Shown here one piece after another: positions 34,371 through 43,586 of a stretch of 64,000 nucleotides of DNA. Numbering within the stretch: position 1 is the first letter of the stretch; each line of letters begins with the position of its first letter. A program made the position numbers and the translations under genes. The notes beneath the pieces are model-generated. The model was not told the origin of the DNA. It saw nothing but the letters and a program-made list of their open reading frames with translations, and made no database searches. Location of the stretch: positions 62,001 through 126,000 of the forward strand of contig NZ_JOFX01000009.1 of the NCBI RefSeq assembly GCF_000719345.1, in the 5' to 3' direction. Source of the DNA: Streptomyces sp. NRRL F-2664. GTDB lineage: Bacteria; Actinomycetota; Actinomycetes; Streptomycetales; Streptomycetaceae.

Positions 34371-35743
34371 ACGTGTCCGTCGTCCTCTTCACCTCGGACC
34401 TGCGCGTGCACGACCATCCGCCGCTGCGTGCCGCCCTGGGCCCGCGCAACGAGACCGTCCCGCTCTTCGTCCGCGACCCCGCCGTGGACCGCGCCGGCTT
34501 CGCGGCGCCGAACCGCCTCGCCTTCCTCGCGGACTGCCTCGCCGACCTCGACCGGGCGCTGCGCCGGCGCGGCGGCCGGCTCGTCGTCCGTTCCGGCGAC
34601 CCCGTCGCCGAGGTGTGCGCCGTGGTACGGGAGGCCGACGCCGACGAGGTGCACATGGCCGCCGGGTGCAGCGCCTTCGCCCTGCACCGCGAGCAGCGGC
34701 TGCGCCGCGCCCTGGAGGCCGACGGCCGTCGGCTCTACGTCCACGACGGGGTGGTCACGGCCCTGCCGGCCGGAGCCGTGACACCCAGCGGATCCGATCA
34801 CTTCGCCGTGTTCACGCCCTACTTCAGACGCTGGTCGGACGAGCGGCTGCGCCCGCCGCTCGCCGCCCCGCGGGTGGTCCGGGTGCCGCCGGGCATCCGG
34901 TCCGAGGCCCTCCCGCACCGGCCGGACGCGGCGGCCGTCTCGGCGGGACTGGCCGCCGGTGGCGAGGAGGAGGGCCGCATGCGGCTCGCGCACTGGCTCG
35001 ACCACCATGCCGACGCCTACGAGGACGGACACGACGACCTCGCCGCCGACACCACCTCCCGTCTCTCCCCGTACTTCCACTTCGGCGCCCTGTCGGCGGC
35101 CGAGGCCGTACACCGGGCCCGTGAGCGGGGCGGCGCGGGCGCGGAGGCCTTCGTACGGCAGCTGTGCTGGCGCGACTTCAACCACCAGCTCCTCGCCGCG
35201 CGGCCGGCGGTCGCCGAGGCCGACTACCGCAGCCGGGCGGACCGATGGCGGCGCGGCCCGCAGGCGGAGGACGACCTGCGGGCCTGGCAGGAGGGCCGGA
35301 CCGGCTACCCCGTCGTGGACGCGGCGATGCGCCAACTCGCCCACGAGGGCTGGATGCCGGGCCGCGGACGGCTGCTCACCGCCTCGTTCCTGACCAAGAC
35401 GCTCTACATCGACTGGCGCGCCGGGGCCCGCCACTTCCTGGACACCCTGGTCGACGGGGACGTCGCCAACAACCAGCTCAATTGGCAGTGGATGGCCGGC
35501 ACCGGCACCGACAGCCGGCCCAACCGGGTCCTCAACCCCGTGATCCAGGGCAAGCGGTACGACCCGGACGGTGCCTACGTCCGCCGCTGGGTACCCGAAC
35601 TCGCCGGGCTCCGGGGCCCCTCGATCCACGAGCCGTGGAAGCTGACCGGCTCCGAACGGGCCGGCTGCGACGGCTACCCCGAGCCGCTGATCTCCCTCCC
35701 GGACGGGCTGGCCCGGTTCCGCAGGGCCCGCGCCCGGGACTGA
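34367..35743 (+). CDS. phr: Deoxyribodipyrimidine photolyase
   Basis: A 458-residue cryptochrome/photolyase-family enzyme. The N-terminal alpha/beta domain starts VVLFTSDLRVHDHPPL. The FAD-binding helical domain has TSRLSPYFHFGALS, RQLCWRDFNHQLL, GYPVVDAAMRQLAHEGWM and NNQLNWQWMAGTGTDS, typical of CPD photolyases. It splits pyrimidine dimers using blue light. It is translationally coupled to the SDR-DUF2867 gene and its 3' end overlaps the 3' end of the B12-binding MerR gene by 70 bases on the opposite strand. The symbol is given for the family; other photolyases could exist elsewhere. Confidence 0.93.
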   Translation: MNVSVVLFTSDLRVHDHPPLRAALGPRNETVPLFVRDPAVDRAGFAAPNRLAFLADCLADLDRALRRRGGRLVVRSGDPVAEVCAVVREADADEVHMAAGCSAFALHREQRLRRALEADGRRLYVHDGVVTALPAGAVTPSGSDHFAVFTPYFRRWSDERLRPPLAAPRVVRVPPGIRSEALPHRPDAAAVSAGLAAGGEEEGRMRLAHWLDHHADAYEDGHDDLAADTTSRLSPYFHFGALSAAEAVHRARERGGAGAEAFVRQLCWRDFNHQLLAARPAVAEADYRSRADRWRRGPQAEDDLRAWQEGRTGYPVVDAAMRQLAHEGWMPGRGRLLTASFLTKTLYIDWRAGARHFLDTLVDGDVANNQLNWQWMAGTGTDSRPNRVLNPVIQGKRYDPDGAYVRRWVPELAGLRGPSIHEPWKLTGSERAGCDGYPEPLISLPDGLARFRRARARD

Positions 35744-36768
35744 CCGGGAGGGGCCGGCCGGTCCGCCGCGCCCGCGCCGGCCGCCGTGTCGCAGAGCCCC
35801 TGCAGCAGGTCCAGGGCGTCGCGCAGCCCGCCGGGCCGCAGCGTGCCCGGCGGGAGGGGCTGGCCGGCCCATCCCGGGCCCGTCGGCAGGACGACCGGCC
35901 GGGCGCGGGCGCCCTTGACACCCCACGCGGTGTCGGCGATGTGCCGGGCCAGCGGCAGGTTCGCCGTTGACCGGGCCTGGGACCACAGCACGACCGCGGC
36001 GGGCCCGGTCCGCCGGACGGCCTGGTCGAGCGCTTCGGGCGGCACGGCCGGGCCGAACATGAGGGTGGGCAGGCCCAGTTCGGCCAGGCCGGCGGCCAGT
36101 GCCTCCAGAGCGAGGGTGTGCCATTCGCCCGGCACGCAGGCGAGCAGGACCGGGGGCGAGCCCGCCCGCGCCCGGGAGGCCGGCGGCCCGGCGGCCCGGC
36201 GCAGCGCGCTCGACACGTGCCAGGACAGCAAGTGCTCCACTTCGATGTACCGGTCGCCGGAGGTCTCCCACTTGCGGCCCACGGCGTGCAGGGCCGGCGC
36301 CATCACCTCCTCCCATGCGGTGACCAGCCCGTCCTGGGCGATCACGGAGGCCAGCATGTCGTCCACGGCCCAGGCGTCGAGGCGGACCGCGGCCCGCCCC
36401 AGCCCGCGGCACTCCTGCCGTACGGCGCCGAGGGGCAGGCCGTTGCCCGAACCGGGCCGGCGGGCCGGCCCGGGAAGCGGTTCGCGGTCGGCGGGCGGTA
36501 TGACCGGGGCTGCCGGCCCGGTCGGCATGGCCGGCGGACCGGCGAGCGCGGCCCGTGCGGCCTCCGCGGGCGGGACCCCCGACGAGGTCAGCCGGCACAT
36601 CTCGTGCAGGACGGCCACGTCCTCGGGGCTCCACCTGCGGTGCCTGCCGTCCTCACGGGCAGCCGGGCCGATGCCGTAGCGCCGGTCCCAGGAGCGCAGC
36701 GTCGTCGGGGCGACCCCCAGTCTGCGGGCCACCGCCCCGGTGGTCAGGCCATGTGCGGATTCCGTCAT
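35674..36768 (-). CDS. LitR/CarH-like MerR regulator with B12-binding domain
   Basis: A 364-residue regulator. Residues 8-75 are a MerR-type winged helix (TTGAVARRLGVAPTTLRSWDRRYGIGP). The middle helical bundle has W-x(10)-EH (RKWETSGDRYIEVEHLLSW), close to the Wx9EH light-sensing signature of CarH. The Rossmann part carries CVPGEWHTLALEALA, where His corresponds to the lower ligand of adenosylcobalamin. Such proteins repress light-inducible genes in the dark. It is divergent from an ECF sigma factor gene and convergent with a photolyase gene, the LitR/LitS arrangement known from S. coelicolor. The C-terminal 30 residues are a basic low-complexity tail encoded within the photolyase overlap. 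Confidence 0.88.
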   Translation of the reverse strand: MTESAHGLTTGAVARRLGVAPTTLRSWDRRYGIGPAAREDGRHRRWSPEDVAVLHEMCRLTSSGVPPAEAARAALAGPPAMPTGPAAPVIPPADREPLPGPARRPGSGNGLPLGAVRQECRGLGRAAVRLDAWAVDDMLASVIAQDGLVTAWEEVMAPALHAVGRKWETSGDRYIEVEHLLSWHVSSALRRAAGPPASRARAGSPPVLLACVPGEWHTLALEALAAGLAELGLPTLMFGPAVPPEALDQAVRRTGPAAVVLWSQARSTANLPLARHIADTAWGVKGARARPVVLPTGPGWAGQPLPPGTLRPGGLRDALDLLQGLCDTAAGAGAADRPAPPGQSRARALRNRASPSGREISGSG

Positions 36769-36952
36769 GACTCCATGATGCGACGCACAACCGATGCGAG
36801 TGGCACGCAAGCGCACACAAGCCGGAATCTGGAGGAGCCCCCCGGGCCCCACCGGACCGACACGGGGCGCACCGTCCGCCTTCCGAGGCACGGCACCGGC
36901 CTCCTCCCGCCGATCCGGCCCGATCGACCAGACCCCTCTAGGAGCAGCCGCC
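36769..36952. promoter_or_regulatory. Divergent promoter of light-response regulators
   Basis: A 184-bp interval between the LitR-like and ECF sigma genes. The end next to the ECF gene has AGGAG 8 bases from its ATG. In LitR systems the repressor binds here. I could not identify a convincing operator by eye. Confidence 0.45.
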
Positions 36953-37549
36953 ATGACCGCCCCGAGCTCCACCGTCCAGCCGTCCCCCGCGGCCGGGGAC
37001 CTGCTCCTCGACCACGAGGTCGCCGAGGGATTCGTACGCGGCGACGAGCAGTGCCTGACCGCCGCGTACCGCCGCTGGGGCGGCCTCGTCCAGTCCCTCG
37101 CCTCCCGCACCCTCGGGGACCCGCGGGAGGCCGAGGACATCAGCCAGCAGGTCTTCCTGGCAGCCTGGCGGGGCCGGGCGGGCTACCGGCCCGAGCGCGG
37201 TGCCTTCCCCGGTTGGCTCGTCGGCATCACCCGGCGGAAGATCGCCGACGCGCTCGCGGACCGCACCCGGCGGCTCGCCCTGGTCACCGCGGCCGGCGCC
37301 GCCCTGCCGCCGCCGGACGAGCCGGCGGAGGGCCCCGAAGCCGTACTTGACCGGCTGCTGGTCGCGGGTGAGCTGGCGATGCTGCCCCGCCCGCAGCGGG
37401 AGGTGCTGGCCATGGCCTTCTACGGGGACCTCACCCAGAGCCAGATCGCCGAGCGCACCGGGATGCCGCTCGGCACGGTGAAGAGCCACACCCGGCGGGG
37501 TCTGCACCGGATGCGCCACCGCTTCTCCGCCGTGGCGGGGTACGCCTGA
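36953..37549 (+). CDS. ECF sigma factor, LitS-like
   Basis: A 198-residue ECF sigma factor. Region 2 (VRGDEQCLTAAYRRWGGLV to DPREAEDISQQVFLAAWRG) and region 4 (LPRPQREVLAMAFYGDLTQSQIAERTGMPLGTVKSHTRRGL) are complete, joined by a Pro/Glu linker at about 120-135. It is divergent from the LitR-like B12 regulator. In S. coelicolor the analogous LitS is needed for light-induced carotenoid and photolyase genes. No carotenoid genes are in the window. Confidence 0.9.
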   Translation: MTAPSSTVQPSPAAGDLLLDHEVAEGFVRGDEQCLTAAYRRWGGLVQSLASRTLGDPREAEDISQQVFLAAWRGRAGYRPERGAFPGWLVGITRRKIADALADRTRRLALVTAAGAALPPPDEPAEGPEAVLDRLLVAGELAMLPRPQREVLAMAFYGDLTQSQIAERTGMPLGTVKSHTRRGLHRMRHRFSAVAGYA

Positions 37550-37602
37550 GCCCTGTTGGGGGTGCGAAGATACCGGCGAGGCGTGCGGCGGAGGGAGCAG
37601 CG

Positions 37603-38238
37603 GTGGCGGAGGCGGACGACCGGGTGCCCGGCCCGGCGCCGGTACGGGTGGACGGGCGGACCGAGCGTGGTCGACGGACCCGGGAGAAGATCGTGGACGC
37701 CCTGCTCGCCCTGCTCGACGAGGGCGTCGTGGAGTTCCCGGCCGAGCGGGTCGCCGAACGGGCCGGTGTCTCGCGGCGGTTGGTCTTCCACCACTTCGCC
37801 GACATGTCCGAGCTGGTGGACCTCGCCATCACCCGGCGGCTGGAGCAACTGGCCGAGCGGATCAGGCCGCTGCCCGTGTCCGGACCCCGTCCGGTCCGGG
37901 TGGCCGCCCTGGTCGAACAGCGGGCGCGGATCCTGGAGTGGATCACCCCGGCGCGGCTGACGCTGATGCGGATCGACCATCCCTCGCCGCGCATCCAGCA
38001 GGTCACCGACGAGGCGTTCGCGGACGCACGGCGCAAGGTCGCGGAGGTCTTCGCGGAGGAGCTCGGCCGCCTGGACGAGCAGGGGGCGGCCGAACTCCTC
38101 GACGGACTGGACGCCGTCACGACGTGGGGGGCCTGGCACCACTGGCGCTCCGGCGGCAAGAGTCCGCAGGAAGCGCGTGCGGCGATGGAGGCTACCGTGC
38201 TGATCCTGCTGGCGGCGGGCGACCGCCCGCGCGGCTGA
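37603..38238 (+). CDS. TetR-family regulator
   Basis: A 211-residue TetR protein. The helix-turn-helix is KIVDALLALLDEGVVEFPAERVAERAGVSRRLVFHHFADMSEL. The C-terminal domain is unremarkable. The GTG at 37603 has GGAG 5 bases upstream. It is convergent with, and 27 bases from, the LmeA/MMPL operon, whose promoter region carries a strong TetR-like palindrome at 41357-41373. It is the best candidate regulator of that operon, though no copy of the palindrome lies ahead of its own gene. Confidence 0.9.
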   Translation: MAEADDRVPGPAPVRVDGRTERGRRTREKIVDALLALLDEGVVEFPAERVAERAGVSRRLVFHHFADMSELVDLAITRRLEQLAERIRPLPVSGPRPVRVAALVEQRARILEWITPARLTLMRIDHPSPRIQQVTDEAFADARRKVAEVFAEELGRLDEQGAAELLDGLDAVTTWGAWHHWRSGGKSPQEARAAMEATVLILLAAGDRPRG

Positions 38239-38265
38239 CCGGCGGACCCGCCGGGCCCCGGCCCC

Positions 38266-39012
38266 TCAGGCCTGCCGGACGTGCTCGGCCCGCGCCGTCA
38301 CCGTCACCCCGTCCGCGCCCACCGACACGCCCACCGGGCGCAGTCCGAGGGGCAGTTCGGGCAGGGTCCGGGACTGCCGGGCGAGTGCCTGCGCGATGAG
38401 CGGGCTGTCGGGGTCCAGGGGCCGGCCGGCCACCGAGGCGGCCGTCGGGCGCAGCGAGACCACGCCGTCGTGGAGTTCGACGCCCGCGGTCAGCACCACG
38501 GGAGCACCCAAGACGCTTCGTCTGATGAGGAGTTGGCCGTTGCCCGCGTCGGAGATCCGGGTGTCTGCGTCCGGCCCGTCGCCCAGCGAGGAATAGGGGG
38601 CGGTGAACCGGGCCGACGCCGAGTCCGCACGGAAGCCGTCGCCCTCGCGGGAGACGTTGCCGAGGGTGACGTCGGCCCTGACCCGGCTGCCGCGGTCCGT
38701 CGTCGCGTCGGCCCGCACGCGCACCTCGGGGTAGCTCTCGCGGGCGGCCTGGAGCAGGAAGGGCCGACCTTCGATGGACACGTCCGGGCGTCCTGCGAGG
38801 CTTCCCTGCCGCAGGCTGATGCGGTCCGCGAGCCGGCCCTCGGCCACGTTCCGGGCGACCGAGTCGGTGACGGGCAGGGCGAGCAGCAGTACGCCGGCCA
38901 GGCCTGCCGCGTACCGGGCGCGCCGGCGCCGGGGGCGGGGCGGCCGACCGGCGGGCCGGGTCGACGGGCGGCCCTCGGTGCCGCCGGGCCGTGCGGTGGT
39001 GCGGGGGAGCAT
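38266..39012 (-). CDS. LmeA-like DUF2993 phospholipid-binding protein
   Basis: A 248-residue protein with a basic proline/arginine-rich N-terminus, one membrane anchor or signal segment near residues 35-55 (AAGLAGVLLLALPVTDSVA) and a DUF2993 domain (VSIEGRPFLLQAARESYPEVRVRAD to GLRPVGVSVGADGVTVTARAE). LmeA of mycobacteria binds phospholipids and helps mannan assembly in the cell envelope. It follows the MMPL gene by 8 bases in one operon, suggesting joint work on envelope lipids. Confidence 0.85.
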   Translation of the reverse strand: MLPRTTARPGGTEGRPSTRPAGRPPRPRRRRARYAAGLAGVLLLALPVTDSVARNVAEGRLADRISLRQGSLAGRPDVSIEGRPFLLQAARESYPEVRVRADATTDRGSRVRADVTLGNVSREGDGFRADSASARFTAPYSSLGDGPDADTRISDAGNGQLLIRRSVLGAPVVLTAGVELHDGVVSLRPTAASVAGRPLDPDSPLIAQALARQSRTLPELPLGLRPVGVSVGADGVTVTARAEHVRQA

Positions 39013-39020
39013 ACGGGACC

Positions 39021-41300
39021 TCACGGGGTCGGAAGGGGACGGGTGGTGGCGCTCCCGCCTGCTCCGCCGGCCCCGGACTCGGTGGCTGCGGGGGCTGCGG
39101 GCGCGGTGGCAGCGGGCGGTTCGGCGGGCGGGAGGTGCGCGGTGCCCTCGATGTCGAGGTCGGGCAGGATCCGGTCCAGGGGGCGGGGCAGCCACCACCC
39201 GCGGTCTCCGAGCAGTGCCATGGTGGCGGGCACCAGCAGCCCGCGTACGACCGTGACGTCGAGGGCGACGGCGGCGGCGAGCCCGATGCCGAACATCTTC
39301 ACCACGGGGTCGTCCGAGAGCAGGTAGGCCAAAAACACGCTGACCATGATCAGCGCTGCGGAGGTGATGATCCGCCCGGTCGAGGCGAGGCCCGCGACCA
39401 CCGCCTCCCGAGCGTCCCCGCTCGCCAGCCACTTCTCGCGCACCGAGGTCAGCAGGAACACCTCGTAGTCCATGGAGAGGCCGAAGAGGACGGCGAACAT
39501 CACCAGGGGCACGTAACCGGGAAGGGGCACCGGTCCCTCCAGGCCGATGAGCCGTGCGCCCCAGCCCCACTGGAACACCGCGGTGAGCACCCCGTACGCG
39601 GCGGCCACCGACAGCAGGTTCAGCACGGCGGCCTTCAGCGCGAGGAGCGGGGAGCGGAAGGCGGCGAGGAGCAGCAGGCCGGCCACGAGCACCACGGCCC
39701 CGATCACGGCGGGCAGCCGGTCCGCGAGGCGGTCGTTGAGGTCGGTGGCCGCGGCCGCGGCCCCGCCGACGTGGGCGCTCCCGGCGCCGCCGGCCGTGGC
39801 CGCGGGCAGGGTGTCGTCGCGCAGGGTGTCGACCAGCCGGGCGGTGGCGGGGTCGCCGGGGCCGGTGGCGGGGGTGACCTGCCAGCGGACGGTGCGTCCG
39901 TCGGCGGTGAGGTGGGGCGGGCTCACCGATGCCACGCCGGGGGTGGCGGCCAGGGCGCTGCTGACCTCGGCGACGCGGGCGTCCTGCGGGCCGGCGGCGG
40001 GGGCGGCCAGCGCGTCGGTCACCTGGAGGGGGCCGTTGACTCCGGGGCCGAATGCGGCCGAGAGCTGCTCGTAGGCGGTGCGGCCGGCCGAGCCGACGGG
40101 CTTGTCTCCGGCGTCGAGCTGTCCGAAGGCCAGCTGGGTGGCAGGGGCGGCGAGCAGCAGGAGCAGGGTGAGACCGGCGAGCAGGTGGCGCCCGGGGCGG
40201 GCCGTGACACGCTCGGCGATCCGCCGCCAGCCGCGGCCCGCGGCTGCGGGGCCGCCGGTCCCGTCCGGTTCCCGGGCGCCCTCCTCCCGGGCGGCACCGA
40301 GGAACCGGGCCAGCAGGCCCAGCAGGGCGGGCAGCAGGGTGAGGGTCGCCGCGACCGCGACGACCACCGCGATCGCGGGTGCCAGCGCCAGGGCGCGCAG
40401 CAGCGGCAGCCCGCCCAGCGCGAGGCCGGCCAGCGCGGCGATCACGGCGCAGCCGGCGAAGGCGGAGGCCTTCCCGGCCGTGGCCGTGGCCAGCGCGGCG
40501 GCGTCCTCGGCCGACAGGCCGCGGCCGCGGAACTCCCGGAACCGGGTGAGGCAGAACAGCGTGTAGTCGATCCCCACGCCCAGGCCGATCATCGCGGCGA
40601 TCGTGGTGCCGGAGGACGGCATGTCCATGAAGTGCCCGGCCAGGCCGACGGCGGCCAGCGACGCGACCAACCCGGTGACGCCGATGAGCAGGGGAAGCCC
40701 TGCCGCGGCCGCCTTGCGGAAGCCGGCGAAGAGGACCACGGCCGCGGCCGCGAGGCCGATGAGCTCGCTGTGCCCGGTGTCCGGCCGGTCCATGGCGGCC
40801 GCGAGGTCGCCGCCCGGCGTGACCTCGATGCCGGCGGCCGCGGCCGGCCCGGCGGCGTCGGTGATCCGCTCCGCCAGCTCGGGCGTGATGTCGCGGCCGG
40901 CGACGTCGAGGCCGACGGTGAGGTAGGCCGTGTGCCCGTCGCGGCTCATCGCGGCGGCCCCGGAGGACGCGTAGGGCGTGGTGACGGCGACGACGTGCGG
41001 CACCGCGGCGATGGCCCGGGCGCTGCGCTCGACTGCCTCCCGGGCGCTCTCGCCGCCCAGGGTCGGACCGTCGGGGCCGGTGTGCAGGACGAGCGGCTGG
41101 TTCCCGGAGGCCGGGCCGGGGAAGGCCGTCGCCGCCGTGTCGGCGGCGGCCTGGCTGTCGCTGCCCGGAATGGTCACCGCCTCGCTGGTCACGCGCCCGA
41201 ACCCCGCGACGGCGCCGCCGAGCACGAGGAGCAGCAGCACCCAGGCCCCGATCACCCGTCTCGGCCGGCGGGCGCACCAGCGCCCCATCGTGAGGAACAT
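39021..41300 (-). CDS. MMPL-family RND transporter
   Basis: A 759-residue transporter with two halves of one plus five membrane segments. The first periplasmic loop contains TIPGSDSQAAADTAATAFPG, the second half has FGLSMDYEVFLLTSVREKW, and GLGVGIDYTLFCLTRFREF is the matching motif in the first; the paired Asp-Tyr sites are the proton relay of MMPL proteins. It should export lipids or small molecules. GGAGGG lies 7 bases ahead of the ATG. It is the first gene of the MMPL-LmeA operon. Confidence 0.93.
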   Translation of the reverse strand: MFLTMGRWCARRPRRVIGAWVLLLLVLGGAVAGFGRVTSEAVTIPGSDSQAAADTAATAFPGPASGNQPLVLHTGPDGPTLGGESAREAVERSARAIAAVPHVVAVTTPYASSGAAAMSRDGHTAYLTVGLDVAGRDITPELAERITDAAGPAAAAGIEVTPGGDLAAAMDRPDTGHSELIGLAAAAVVLFAGFRKAAAAGLPLLIGVTGLVASLAAVGLAGHFMDMPSSGTTIAAMIGLGVGIDYTLFCLTRFREFRGRGLSAEDAAALATATAGKASAFAGCAVIAALAGLALGGLPLLRALALAPAIAVVVAVAATLTLLPALLGLLARFLGAAREEGAREPDGTGGPAAAGRGWRRIAERVTARPGRHLLAGLTLLLLLAAPATQLAFGQLDAGDKPVGSAGRTAYEQLSAAFGPGVNGPLQVTDALAAPAAGPQDARVAEVSSALAATPGVASVSPPHLTADGRTVRWQVTPATGPGDPATARLVDTLRDDTLPAATAGGAGSAHVGGAAAAATDLNDRLADRLPAVIGAVVLVAGLLLLAAFRSPLLALKAAVLNLLSVAAAYGVLTAVFQWGWGARLIGLEGPVPLPGYVPLVMFAVLFGLSMDYEVFLLTSVREKWLASGDAREAVVAGLASTGRIITSAALIMVSVFLAYLLSDDPVVKMFGIGLAAAVALDVTVVRGLLVPATMALLGDRGWWLPRPLDRILPDLDIEGTAHLPPAEPPAATAPAAPAATESGAGGAGGSATTRPLPTP

Positions 41301-41331
41301 GCGGGACCCTCCGTCATCCGGCGACATGACA

Positions 41332-41373
41332 TTGCACTTCGCGTGCAGCTTTACGCTTGCACTGCAAGTGCAA
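41332..41373. promoter_or_regulatory. TetR-type operator of the MMPL operon
   Basis: A perfect inverted repeat TTGCACT-GCA-AGTGCAA lies at 41357-41373, 57-73 bases upstream of the MMPL start, and a second imperfect copy (TTGCACTTCGCGTGCAG) at 41332-41348. The spacing and symmetry fit a TetR dimer pair. Confidence 0.7.
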
Positions 41374-41478
41374 TAAGTCAATCCGGGGAGGGGCGGCCCT
41401 CGCACGTTTGCGGAGTCCGGCCTGACGGACAGGGAGGGGGCGTGCGATCCCGCCGCCGCCCGCAAGCCCGCCGCCCGT

Positions 41479-42507
41479 TCAGTGCGGGAGGTCCACCGAG
41501 ACGTGCGGGGCCAGGGCCCGCAGGAAGTCCGGGGCGTCGAACATCGCGCCGGCCGAGGCCACACCGGTGGCGCGCGTGCGGCCGGACAGCACGCGGTCCA
41601 GGGCCTCCACCACCAGAGGGGCGGTGACCGCGTAGATGTCCCGGCCGCGGGCCGTGGCCCGGCGCTCGACCCCGCCCGCATCCACCACCACGTCCACGAC
41701 GAACGTCTGGTCCGATCGTCCGAACTCGTCCACCGGTTGCGGCGCCGGGGTGTCCTCGCGGGCCAGGTCCCCCGCAGCCTCGACCGTCATGTACGTGCGG
41801 ACTTCCGGAACGGCGACGTGCGTGGGCACGGTGACGGCGTCGGCCATGGTGAACTCCGCGACCACCCGCCGGGTACCCAGCGGCTCCGGGAAGTGCCAGT
41901 CCTGCTGCGCCACCGCGTCGTCGTGGTACTGCAGCGCGCCGTCCGCGAACCGCACGCGGCGGCCCGCGCGCCGCTCGTGGGACACCCGGCCCGCCGCCCG
42001 CGTGCCCGCCGTCGGGTGCCAGCTGGTCAGCCCGTAGGCGACGTGCACCACGTCCGCACGGGCCCAGTCGCCCAGCGCCGCCGTCACCAGCAGGTCGCCC
42101 AACCCGCCGAAGAACGCCATCGCGGGCACCACGGGCGTCCCCGACGCGGCGGCCGCCCGCCGGTGACCGGCGAACGTCGCCGCGTTCGCCTCCAGTTCCG
42201 CCGCCACGTCCAGGTAGGGGATCCGCGCCCGCAGCGCCGCCTCGACGACCGGGCCCGCCGTCACCGCGAAAGGCCCGGCGCAGTTCACCACCGCGGCCGC
42301 ACCCGCCAGCGCCCGGTCCAGGGCTGCCGCGTCGTCGACCGCGGCGGGGCGGACCTCCACGTCCCCCCACCGCGCGGCCAGTTCCTCCAGCCGCGCCGCG
42401 TCCCGGCCCGACACGGCCGCGGTGAACCCGCGCCGCCGCAGTTCGGCGACGACGAACCGGCCGGTGTGTCCCGTGGCGCCGTAGACCACCACTGCCGCTG
42501 TACCCAT
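41479..42507 (-). CDS. Saccharopine dehydrogenase-like oxidoreductase
   Basis: A 342-residue protein with an N-terminal NAD(P)-binding site VVYGATGHTGRFVVAEL and NCAGPFAVTAGPVVEAAL, the pattern of saccharopine dehydrogenase-like and trans-acting enoyl reductase proteins. GGGGGA precedes the ATG. It is divergent from the GlxA regulator with a 98-base gap, so that regulator may control it. The substrate is unknown. Confidence 0.85.
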   Translation of the reverse strand: MGTAAVVVYGATGHTGRFVVAELRRRGFTAAVSGRDAARLEELAARWGDVEVRPAAVDDAAALDRALAGAAAVVNCAGPFAVTAGPVVEAALRARIPYLDVAAELEANAATFAGHRRAAAASGTPVVPAMAFFGGLGDLLVTAALGDWARADVVHVAYGLTSWHPTAGTRAAGRVSHERRAGRRVRFADGALQYHDDAVAQQDWHFPEPLGTRRVVAEFTMADAVTVPTHVAVPEVRTYMTVEAAGDLAREDTPAPQPVDEFGRSDQTFVVDVVVDAGGVERRATARGRDIYAVTAPLVVEALDRVLSGRTRATGVASAGAMFDAPDFLRALAPHVSVDLPH

Positions 42508-42605
42508 GATTCCCCCTGCTTCCGACCTGCTGACGGCCCCAGTCTCGCCGTCGCGGGGACCCGGCCGTGAGGGTCCGAAACGACGCTGGCCGTACACTTT
42601 CGGAC

Positions 42606-43586
42606 ATGCCAACTGTCGTACTGCCGACCGCCGGTGACCTCCTCCACTTCGAACTGGCAGTGGCCTGGGAGATCTTCGGCAACCCGCCGCGCGAAGCGGC
42701 CGGCGGCTGGTACGACGTCCAGCTCTGCGGGCCCGGGCCGCTGCGGGTCGGCCCGTTCACCGTCGAACCCGACCACGGGCTCGACCGGGTGGCCACCGCG
42801 GACACCGTCATCGTGCCCGCCTGCGCCGACGTGGACGTCCCGCCGCCGCCCGACCTCGTCGAAGCCGTCCGCGCCGCCCACGACGCCGGGGCCCGCGTCG
42901 CCTCCCTGTGCACCGGAGCCTTCGTGCTCGGCGCCGCCGGCCTGCTCGACGGGCGGCGCGCCACCACCCACTGGGCCCATGCCGCGGACCTCGCGGCACG
43001 CCACCCGCTCGCCGTGGTCGACCCGGACGTGCTCTACACGGACAACGGCAGTGTCCTCACCGCCGCGGGCAAGGCCGCCGCCGTCGACCTCTGCCTGCAC
43101 CTGATCCACCTCGACCACGGCGCCGCCGTCGCCAACTCCGTCGCCCGCCGCCTCGTCATGTCACCGCACCGCCCCGGCGGCCAGGCCCAGTTCGTGGGGA
43201 CCCCGGTCCCCACCCGGGGCGACCACCGGCTCGCCGGCCTGCTCGCCTGGGCCCAGCAGCGGCTCGACCGGCCGCTGACCGTCACCGACCTGGCGCGCGA
43301 GGCGCACACCAGCCCCCGCAACCTCGGACGGCAGTTCCGGTCGGTGGTGGGGCAGACCCCCCTGCAGTGGCTCCTCACCCAGCGCATACGCCGCGCCCAG
43401 GAGCTGCTGGAGGCCACCGACGAGAGCATCGACGCGATCGCCCTCGCCACCGGCATGGGCACCGCGACGACACTGCGCCGCCAGTTCAAGCGGACCGTCG
43501 GAGTCCCGCCGGCCGCCTACCGCACATCCTTCCGCGCCACCGGCCCCGCCCCGCCCCTCCGCCCGCAGGCCGGCGCGGGGCGGTGA
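42606..43586 (+). CDS. GlxA-family transcriptional regulator (DJ-1/PfpI + AraC)
   Basis: A 326-residue regulator. Residues 1-165 are a DJ-1/PfpI-like domain with Cys in VASLCTGAFVLGAAGLLDG and the following TTHWAHA. The C-terminal 100 residues are an AraC-type double helix-turn-helix (LTVTDLAREAHTSPRNLGRQF, IDAIALATGMGTATTLRRQFKRTVGVPP). Such proteins often control the adjacent enzyme gene, here the divergent saccharopine-dehydrogenase-like gene. Confidence 0.92.
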   Translation: MPTVVLPTAGDLLHFELAVAWEIFGNPPREAAGGWYDVQLCGPGPLRVGPFTVEPDHGLDRVATADTVIVPACADVDVPPPPDLVEAVRAAHDAGARVASLCTGAFVLGAAGLLDGRRATTHWAHAADLAARHPLAVVDPDVLYTDNGSVLTAAGKAAAVDLCLHLIHLDHGAAVANSVARRLVMSPHRPGGQAQFVGTPVPTRGDHRLAGLLAWAQQRLDRPLTVTDLAREAHTSPRNLGRQFRSVVGQTPLQWLLTQRIRRAQELLEATDESIDAIALATGMGTATTLRRQFKRTVGVPPAAYRTSFRATGPAPPLRPQAGAGR

